Source: an uncultured Prevotella sp. (GTDB taxonomy: Bacteria; Bacteroidota; Bacteroidia; Bacteroidales; Bacteroidaceae). Taken from it: a stretch of 10,910 nt of DNA. The stretch lies in contig URLQ01000097.1 of assembly GCA_900548745.1 (NCBI GenBank), positions 1 through 10,910 on the forward strand, in the 5' to 3' direction. Below, in pieces: positions 5,786-10,910 of the stretch. Within the stretch, counting starts at the first letter, position 1. Every line of letters begins with the position of its first letter. The translations under genes were made by a program, and so were the position numbers. The notes below the pieces were generated by a model that saw nothing but the letters and a program-made list of their open reading frames with translations, ran no database searches and was not told the DNA's origin.

Positions 5786-6955
5786 TTAATAGTCGAATGT
5801 TCCGAACTCAGACTTTATAGTGAGGCTGCGCTCGCCTTCCTCTATGCGTCCTACAATCTGTGCGTCGATGTTGAAGCTCTTGCTGATGGCAATAACCTTC
5901 TCTGCCACTTCCGGACGTACGTAGATTTCCATGCGGTGTCCCATGTTGAACACTTTGTACATCTCTTTCCAGTCTGTGCCGCTCTGCTCCTGTATGGTCT
6001 TGAACAACGGCGGTACGGGGAACATGTTGTCCTTTATCACACGGCAGTTGTCGTTTACGAAATGCAGCACCTTGGTCTGTGCTCCACCTGTGCAATGTAC
6101 CATTCCGTGTATTTCCGGACGAAGCTCATCAAGAAGCTTCTTTATGACCGGAGCGTAAGTACGGGTTGGCGAAAGAACGAGCTTTCCGGCATTTACCGGA
6201 CTGCCTTCCACCTCGTCGGAGAGTTTCTTCTGTCCGCTGTATACGAGTTCTTCCGGCACAGCATGGTCGTAGCTTTCAGGATATTTCTCTGCAAGATACT
6301 TCGAGAACACGTCGTGGCGTGCGCTGGTCAGTCCGTTGCTTCCCATTCCTCCGTTGTATTCCGTCTCGTATGTAGCCTTTCCGAAAGAGGCAAGACCAAC
6401 GATGACGTCGCCCGGACGGATATTTGCATTGTTTATGACGTCGCTGCGCTTCATACGGCAAGTCACGGTAGAATCGACGATGATGGTGCGCACGAGGTCG
6501 CCGACGTCAGCCGTCTCTCCTCCTGTAGGCCATATGCCTATGCCCATCTCTCTCATCTGGGCCAGCAGTTCGTCGGTGCCGTTTATTATGGCAGAGATGA
6601 CTTCTCCCGGCACGAGCATCTTGTTTCGTCCGATGGTGCTCGACACAAGGATATTGTCTACGGCTCCAACACAAAGCAGGTCGTCGGTGTTCATTACGAT
6701 AGCGTCCTGTGCAATGCCTTTCCATACGGAGATGTCGCCGGTCTCCTTCCAGTACATATAGGCAAGAGAAGACTTCGTGCCTGCTCCGTCGGCATGCATT
6801 ATATTACAATATTCCGGGTCGCCGCCCAGTACGTCGGGTATAATCTTGCAGAATGCCTGCGGGAAGATACCTTTGTCAATGTTCTTTATGGCGTTGTGCA
6901 CATCTTCTTTCGCTGCGCTTACGCCACGCATCATATATCTGTTAGATTTGTCCAT
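5786..6955 (-). CDS. purM: Phosphoribosylformylglycinamidine cyclo-ligase (AIR synthetase)
   Basis: The enzyme closes FGAM to AIR with ATP in purine synthesis. The 389-residue length exceeds the roughly 345 of the E. coli enzyme, as in other Bacteroidetes. PurM landmarks are visible: HADGAGTKSS (54-63), the acidic NTDDLLCVGA (89-98), PTGGETADVGD (143-153), and the substrate-binding GGMGSNGLTSARHD (202-215). The C-terminal domain contains VHCTGGAQTKVLHF and a closing GRIEEGERSLTI. It starts 15 bases after aroE ends, so the two are almost certainly co-transcribed. purC, another purine gene, lies in the same minus-strand run. Confidence 0.96.
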   Translation of the reverse strand: MDKSNRYMMRGVSAAKEDVHNAIKNIDKGIFPQAFCKIIPDVLGGDPEYCNIMHADGAGTKSSLAYMYWKETGDISVWKGIAQDAIVMNTDDLLCVGAVDNILVSSTIGRNKMLVPGEVISAIINGTDELLAQMREMGIGIWPTGGETADVGDLVRTIIVDSTVTCRMKRSDVINNANIRPGDVIVGLASFGKATYETEYNGGMGSNGLTSARHDVFSKYLAEKYPESYDHAVPEELVYSGQKKLSDEVEGSPVNAGKLVLSPTRTYAPVIKKLLDELRPEIHGMVHCTGGAQTKVLHFVNDNCRVIKDNMFPVPPLFKTIQEQSGTDWKEMYKVFNMGHRMEIYVRPEVAEKVIAISKSFNIDAQIVGRIEEGERSLTIKSEFGTFDY

Positions 6956-6970
6956 TGTTATATTTAGTTT

Positions 6971-7723
6971 TTACTTTTTCTCATCTCCATTCCAGAAATC
7001 CCAACTTGCAAAAGCCTGCAGCAGCAGCATCTCCAGTCCGTTCTTCGTCTGTGCTCCCCGTTCCCTGCCCTTTTTCATGAAGAGGGTCTCATCGGGATTA
7101 TATATAAGGTCGTACAGCAGGTTGTGGTTGTCGAGCGCCTCATACGGCAGGTCGGGGCATTCGTCATAGTGAGGGAACATTCCCGACGGCGTGCAGTTGA
7201 CGATAACGTTGTATTCTTTCACCACGTCGGGTGTTATGTCTTTATACTGTATAGTGCCCGGACGCTCAAAGCGGCTTACGAGCACCGTTTCCAGTCCGAG
7301 CGACTTCAGTCCGTAGTTTATAGCCTTCGACGCACCTCCCGTGCCGAGTATCAGAGCCTTCCTATGGAAAGTCTCAAGCAGCGGCTCAATGCTCTTCGTG
7401 AATCCTATCACGTCGCTGTTGTAGCCTTTCAGCACCACATCGTCTCCCTTATGGTCCACACGGATAACGTTTACAGCTCCTATGGCACGAGCCTCCACGC
7501 TGATATAGTCGAGGAAGCTCAGCACCTTCTCCTTATAAGGGATGGTGACGTTGAGTCCACGCAATTCAGGGTTTGTGGCAAGCACCTCCGGCAATTCGTC
7601 AATGCCTTTAATCTCAAAGTTGATGTACTCAGCATCGATGCCTTCGTTCTGAAACTTCTCATTGAAGAAGCTTTTCGAGAAACTGTGTCCCAGAGGGAAC
7701 CCGATTAGTCCATATTTGTCCAT
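6971..7723 (-). CDS. aroE: Shikimate dehydrogenase (NADP-dependent)
   Basis: The enzyme reduces 3-dehydroshikimate to shikimate in aromatic amino acid and chorismate synthesis. The protein has 250 residues, slightly shorter than the roughly 270 of E. coli AroE. The N-terminal substrate domain carries LIGFPLGHSFSKSFFN (6-21) and NVTIPYKEKV with the catalytic Lys64. The AVNVI (Asn86) and YNSDVIGF (Asp104) segments follow. The nucleotide domain has the glycine loop LGTGGASKAI (126-135) and VSRFERPG, where Arg151 is suited to the NADP phosphate. The spacing is 11 bases after menG and 15 bases before purM. Chorismate made by this pathway also feeds menaquinone, the product of the adjacent menG pathway. 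Confidence 0.95.
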   Translation of the reverse strand: MDKYGLIGFPLGHSFSKSFFNEKFQNEGIDAEYINFEIKGIDELPEVLATNPELRGLNVTIPYKEKVLSFLDYISVEARAIGAVNVIRVDHKGDDVVLKGYNSDVIGFTKSIEPLLETFHRKALILGTGGASKAINYGLKSLGLETVLVSRFERPGTIQYKDITPDVVKEYNVIVNCTPSGMFPHYDECPDLPYEALDNHNLLYDLIYNPDETLFMKKGRERGAQTKNGLEMLLLQAFASWDFWNGDEKK

Positions 7724-7734
7724 AGCAAGAAGAA

Positions 7735-8469
7735 TTATTTAGTTGCTGTATAACATGTGCATATTCCGAATGTCAGCCTGTCGAAACGAGCTGTGGCGAA
7801 TCCTGTCCGCTTTAGTATGCCGACCATCGTTTCTCCCTGCGGAAAGGCCTCGATGGTGGCTATGAGGTATTTATATGCGCTTTTATCCTTGGATATCAGT
7901 CTGCCGTATAATGGCAGTATGGTATGCGAATAGAGCGTGAAGAGCTGCTTTATGGGAAAGCTGACGGGTCTTGTCAGTTCTATGACGCAGAGCGTTCCTC
8001 CCGGCTGCAACACGCGGTACATCTCTTTCAGTCCTGCTTCGAGGTCCTGGAAGTTGCGTATTCCGAAGGCTGCCGTCACGGCATCGAACGTATTGTCGGC
8101 AAACGAGAGCTTCATGCAGTCTTCCTTCTGGAAGCTTATCACGTTCTGCAGCTGTTCCCTCTCCACCTTTTCGCGTCCTATCTTCATCATCCCCTCTGAG
8201 ATGTCGGCTCCTACTACCGTAGCCGGTTTCAGCTTGCGAGCCTCCAGTATGGCGAGGTCGCCAGTTCCCGTAGCCACATCGAGTATGGTCTTCGGCTTTC
8301 TGGGGGATAGTTTTTTTACGAGATAGTTTCTCCAGTATTTGTCTATCCAGAAAGACAGTCTGTGATTGAGCAAGTCATACGAGTGCGCCACAGTGTCGAA
8401 CATCTGTTCCACCTGTGTGCCTTTGTCCTGATTGTGGTTGTATGGAGTAATTTTCTCTTGCTCGTACAT
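7735..8469 (-). CDS. menG: Demethylmenaquinone methyltransferase (UbiE/MenG family)
   Basis: This SAM-dependent enzyme performs the last step of menaquinone synthesis, methylating demethylmenaquinone. The protein has 244 residues. Family motifs are clear: FDTVAHSYDLLNHRLSF (24-40), SAM motif I LDVATGTGDLAI (63-74), the acidic VGADISEGMM, FGIRNFQD (135-142) and the post-motif VLQPGGTLCVIEL. Bacteroidales respire with menaquinone and lack ubiquinone, so menG is the better symbol than ubiE. It starts 89 bases after purC ends. Confidence 0.94.
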   Translation of the reverse strand: MYEQEKITPYNHNQDKGTQVEQMFDTVAHSYDLLNHRLSFWIDKYWRNYLVKKLSPRKPKTILDVATGTGDLAILEARKLKPATVVGADISEGMMKIGREKVEREQLQNVISFQKEDCMKLSFADNTFDAVTAAFGIRNFQDLEAGLKEMYRVLQPGGTLCVIELTRPVSFPIKQLFTLYSHTILPLYGRLISKDKSAYKYLIATIEAFPQGETMVGILKRTGFATARFDRLTFGICTCYTATK

Positions 8470-8496
8470 TATTTATATATAAGTTTTATAGACGAG

Positions 8497-8541
8497 AAAA
8501 TGAGGATGCACCATGTTTTTTCCTCACAGGTACAATCCTCA
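8497..8541 (-). terminator. Possible terminator or attenuator between purC and menG
   Basis: On the minus strand, TGAGGAT (8541-8535) can pair with ATCCTCA (8507-8501), and TTTT follows at once (8500-8497). A second TGAGGA (8526-8521) inside the loop can pair with the same TCCTCA, giving a shorter alternative hairpin with the same tail. The weak stem and the long loop in the first form make this partial at best. menG has no promoter of the TAnnTTTG type in this gap, so read-through from purC is likely. Confidence 0.45.
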
Positions 8542-8558
8542 ATTTCTGTTTCCCTTTT

Positions 8559-9512
8559 TTATTTCTTGTATGAAGCGAGCCAGTTCTTCACGTTGTTCTC
8601 TATACGTGAAGCGATGTCTCCGCTCTCAGCAGCCTTGTCAAACTTCTCGCCCGTAATGTGCTCATACAGCTCGATGTAGCGGTCGCTCACGCTCTCCGCA
8701 TACTGGTCTGTAATCTCCGGCATTGTCTGTCCCGGTTCGTTCATGAAGTTGTGTTCGATGAGCCACTGGCGTACGAACTCCTTTGAGAGCTGCTTCTGTG
8801 GCTCTCCCTTCTCGAACTTCTCCTCATAGCCGTCGGCATAGAAGTAGCGGCTTGAGTCTGGAGTATGAATCTCGTCGATGAGATAAACCTTGCCGTCGCG
8901 CTTTCCGAACTCGTATTTCGTGTCAACGAGAATCAGTCCCTGCTTTGCGGCAATCTCCTGTCCACGTGCAAAAATCTTGCGTGTGTAGTCTTCCATTATC
9001 TCATAGTCCTCCTTGCTCACGATGCCCTGGGCAATGATTTCCTCCTTTGAAATGTTCATGTCGTGTCCCTCGTCAGCCTTTGTAGTAGGTGTGATGATTG
9101 GCTCCGGGAAACGCTCGTTCTCGCGCATGCCGTCTGGCAGCTTCACGCCACACAGCTCACGGCATCCTTTCTGATACTCGCGCCATGCAGAACCGGTAAG
9201 TATGGAGCGGATGATCATCTCCACACGGAATCCCTCACACTTCAGACCTATGGTTACCATCGGGTCTGGAGTAGCAAGTTTCCAGTTTGGGCAGATGTCT
9301 GTAGTATGGTCAAGGAACTTTGCCGCAATCTGGTTCAACACCTGTCCCTTGAACGGTATGCCTTTCGGCAGAACCACGTCAAACGCAGATATTCTGTCGG
9401 TAGCCACCATTATGATGATGTCGTCATTGATGTTGTAAACGTCGCGTACCTTTCCGTGATACACACTTTTCTGTCCCTCAAAATGGAAATCAGTGCTTGT
9501 TAATGCTTTCAT
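8559..9512 (-). CDS. purC: SAICAR synthetase (phosphoribosylaminoimidazole-succinocarboxamide synthase)
   Basis: The enzyme joins aspartate to CAIR with ATP in purine synthesis. The protein has 317 residues, matching the longer PurC class (about 300, against about 237 in E. coli). It shows GKVRDVY (20-26), the nucleotide/substrate motif MVATDRISAFDVVLP (35-49), SILTGSAWREYQKG, the ITPTTKADEGHD segment, and LVDTKYEFG followed by LIDEIHTPDSSRY. The start ATG is preceded by an A/T-rich stretch with no clear ribosome site. A Bacteroidetes promoter lies about 65-100 bases upstream, so it probably begins its own transcription unit. Confidence 0.97.
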   Translation of the reverse strand: MKALTSTDFHFEGQKSVYHGKVRDVYNINDDIIIMVATDRISAFDVVLPKGIPFKGQVLNQIAAKFLDHTTDICPNWKLATPDPMVTIGLKCEGFRVEMIIRSILTGSAWREYQKGCRELCGVKLPDGMRENERFPEPIITPTTKADEGHDMNISKEEIIAQGIVSKEDYEIMEDYTRKIFARGQEIAAKQGLILVDTKYEFGKRDGKVYLIDEIHTPDSSRYFYADGYEEKFEKGEPQKQLSKEFVRQWLIEHNFMNEPGQTMPEITDQYAESVSDRYIELYEHITGEKFDKAAESGDIASRIENNVKNWLASYKK

Positions 9513-9578
9513 TACTTATATAATATTAAAAGTCAGATAAATGTCTTATTATAGAACTTCAACAGTAATAATTGCCTG

Positions 9579-9610
9579 CAAATGTACTTATTTTATGCTT
9601 AACATACAAC
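9579..9610 (-). promoter_or_regulatory. purC promoter, Bacteroidetes type
   Basis: On the minus strand, TACATTTG (9586-9579) matches TAnnTTTG exactly, and GTTG (9610-9607) lies 20 bases upstream. Layout and spacing are the same as in the rpoD promoter. The predicted leader to the purC start is about 60 bases. Confidence 0.6.
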
Positions 9611-9693
9611 AATGTTCGGCAAAAAATTACAATTTATCTTTACGTTTATCTCTTGTTTGACCGTCACGGCATGATGTTTCCTGCTTTATCGCC

Positions 9694-10671
9694 TCATTCC
9701 TTTGGCGTATGACCTCCATACTGCGGCTGCGGCTTTGCCTTGTCAGACTTCTCGTAAGCCTTCACGATCTTGGTCACGAGCTTATGGCGCACGATGTCGG
9801 TCTGCGTAAGATTCACTATCGAGATGCCCTCTATTCCACCAAGTATGTTCAGGGCTTCGCGGAGTCCGCTCTGCGTGCCGCGTGGCAGGTCAACCTGCGT
9901 CATGTCGCCCGTCACTATCATCTTCGTGTTCCATCCCATACGGGTCAGGAACATCCTCAGCTGCGCCGACGTCGTGTTCTGCGCCTCATCGAGTATCACG
10001 ACGGCATCGCTCAGCGTGCGGCCTCGCATGAAGGCAAGCGGAGCAATCTGTATAATATGCTTCTCCATCATCTCCTGTAGCTTCACGGCAGGTATCATAT
10101 CCTCAAGGGCGTCATAGAGGGGCTGCAGATAAGGGTCTATCTTGTCTTTCATATCGCCCGGCAGGAAACCGAGTTTCTCGCCAGCCTCTACCGCCGGACG
10201 GCTTAGTATGATTTTCTTTACGTTCTTCTCCTTCAGGGCTTTCACGGCAAGGGCTATGCTCAGATACGTCTTTCCCGTGCCGGCAGGACCAACGGCAAAC
10301 ACCATGTCGTCCTTTTCGTATGCATCAACAAGCTTCTGCTGGTTCTCGCTACGGCTCTTGATGGGCTTTCCGGAGATGTTGTAGACGATGACGTCTTTTG
10401 CCACCTCCTCTGACGTGCTCTTGCCCTTCACGATATTAAGAATGTCCTTCTCGGCGATGGCATTGAACTTGAGCACGTGTCGGCGCAGCTTCTCCGCCAC
10501 CTCTTCGAAGGCGCACATCTGCTCATCGTCTCCAAGCACTCTTATCACATTGTCGCGCGCAAGGATCCTCAACTTGGGAAACAGCGAGCGCAACATCTGC
10601 AGATGGGCGTTGCCCACTCCATAAAAGACCACCGGGTCTATATCTTCTAATACTATATGCTTCTCTATCAA
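9694..10671 (-). CDS. phoH: PhoH-like ATPase (PhoH/YbeZ family)
   Basis: This 325-residue cytosolic P-loop ATPase belongs to the PhoH/YbeZ family, linked to RNA metabolism and often paired with the endonuclease YbeY; its exact role is unsettled. The N-terminal part (about 1-100) is the family's small nucleic-acid-binding-like region. The ATPase domain has Walker A GPAGTGKT (128-135), LSRPAVEAGEKLGFLPGD (156-173), Walker B VVILDEAQNTT (224-234), and TGDMTQVDLP (254-263) as sensor region. The C-terminal tail (KPQPQYGGHTPKE) is low complexity. ybeY is not adjacent. Its own -7 box lies 32 bases upstream, and 181 bases with a separate promoter lie before purC. Confidence 0.95.
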   Translation of the reverse strand: MIEKHIVLEDIDPVVFYGVGNAHLQMLRSLFPKLRILARDNVIRVLGDDEQMCAFEEVAEKLRRHVLKFNAIAEKDILNIVKGKSTSEEVAKDVIVYNISGKPIKSRSENQQKLVDAYEKDDMVFAVGPAGTGKTYLSIALAVKALKEKNVKKIILSRPAVEAGEKLGFLPGDMKDKIDPYLQPLYDALEDMIPAVKLQEMMEKHIIQIAPLAFMRGRTLSDAVVILDEAQNTTSAQLRMFLTRMGWNTKMIVTGDMTQVDLPRGTQSGLREALNILGGIEGISIVNLTQTDIVRHKLVTKIVKAYEKSDKAKPQPQYGGHTPKE

Positions 10672-10702
10672 AACTTTATCTTCGATTATTAAAAATTCAG
10701 GG

Positions 10703-10710
10703 CAAAGTTA
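10703..10710 (-). promoter_or_regulatory. phoH -7 promoter element
   Basis: On the minus strand, TAACTTTG (10710-10703) matches the Bacteroidetes -7 consensus TAnnTTTG exactly and lies 31 bases before the phoH start. No good -33 TTTG is seen at the right distance; the nearest is ATTG (10738-10735), 24 bases away. The leader would be only about 25 bases. Confidence 0.5.
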
Positions 10711-10744
10711 ATATATTTTATCGAAACACTACTACAATCACATC

Positions 10745-10784
10745 AAAATCTTCTTATTCACCTACTGAAGTTTCACAAGATTTT
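10745..10784. other. 8-bp hairpin upstream of phoH
   Basis: AAAATCTT at 10745-10752 pairs perfectly with AAGATTTT at 10777-10784, around a 24-base loop. The stem is A/T-rich and has no following T-run beyond its own arm. It lies upstream of the phoH -7 box, so it is not in the phoH leader; it could be an upstream terminator remnant, an operator or the edge of a repeat. Confidence 0.4.
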
Positions 10785-10884
10785 AATTTGCAAGACAGTT
10801 GTGCGACTTTCTTTTTCAGCTTACTTGGGAATGACTTCGCTTCATCTTATAATAGGTAAGCGTATCCGCGATGCAGCCTTTTTT
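10783..10884 (-). pseudogene. Coding-like remnant or repeat upstream of phoH, no functional gene
   Basis: On the minus strand one frame reads KKGCIADTLTYYKMKRSHSQ, then V, S, then TGA (10818-10816), and continues KRKSHNCLAN to TAA (10785-10783). It has no long open frame and no recognisable domain. It may be the decayed end of a gene or part of an interspersed intergenic repeat. The rest of 10672-10910 holds the phoH -7 box and the 8-bp hairpin, and I see nothing else in it. Confidence 0.25.
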
Positions 10885-10910
10885 TTAATCATTATGCTTT
10901 TTACCTTTGC

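Noticed and set aside
5741..6967. A 408-codon plus-strand open frame lying opposite purM.
   Set aside because: It mirrors purM almost exactly, its translation has no recognisable domain, and purM is a full, well-conserved enzyme; the long frame is a by-product of purM codon use.
9660..9675. Inverted repeat around CCGTCACGG after phoH as a terminator.
   Set aside because: The stem is only three or four base pairs and has no T-run on either strand.

Overview
The window looks like a chromosomal segment from a member of the Bacteroidales, most likely Prevotella or a close relative. The evidence is a short 287-residue RpoD without region 1.1, promoters of the Bacteroidetes type (TAnnTTTG at -7), A/T-rich start regions with weak Shine-Dalgarno sequences, the long (389-residue) PurM, the long (317-residue) PurC, and a compact minus-strand run of housekeeping genes. 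The genus is an inference from protein style; no database search was run.

Plus-strand half (1-3609). The window opens inside the C-terminal PDZ domain of a Do-family periplasmic protease (degP/htrA type), closed by a strong intrinsic terminator. Next is rpoD with its own promoter, followed without a visible terminator by four genes: a small exported protein of unknown function, an HprK-like kinase, a Ser/His (SipW/S26B-type) signal-peptidase-like protein and a PqqD-like protein. A second intrinsic terminator ends this run. The last three genes form a cassette that resembles the accessory genes of RiPP (modified peptide) pathways: a peptide-binding chaperone, a peptidase and a kinase. No precursor peptide or cyclase is visible. 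Both junctions inside the cassette carry short tandem duplications. The one between kinase and peptidase is a 43-bp unit that appears to have turned an overlapping gene pair into a separated one.

Minus-strand half (10671-3734). In transcription order: phoH, purC, menG/ubiE, aroE, purM, prfA, pyrF. These serve nucleic-acid/RNA metabolism, purine synthesis, menaquinone synthesis, the shikimate pathway, translation termination and pyrimidine synthesis. phoH and purC each have a recognisable -7 box; menG to pyrF are closely spaced and probably form one operon, possibly with an attenuator or terminator-like hairpin between purC and menG. pyrF converges on the PqqD gene.

The last 240 bases, upstream of phoH, hold a promoter box, an 8-bp hairpin and a decayed coding-like stretch that may belong to an interspersed repeat. 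The most interesting part is the kinase/peptidase/PqqD cassette behind rpoD. It is a plausible but unproven peptide-modification system, and the remaining genes are ordinary housekeeping genes.
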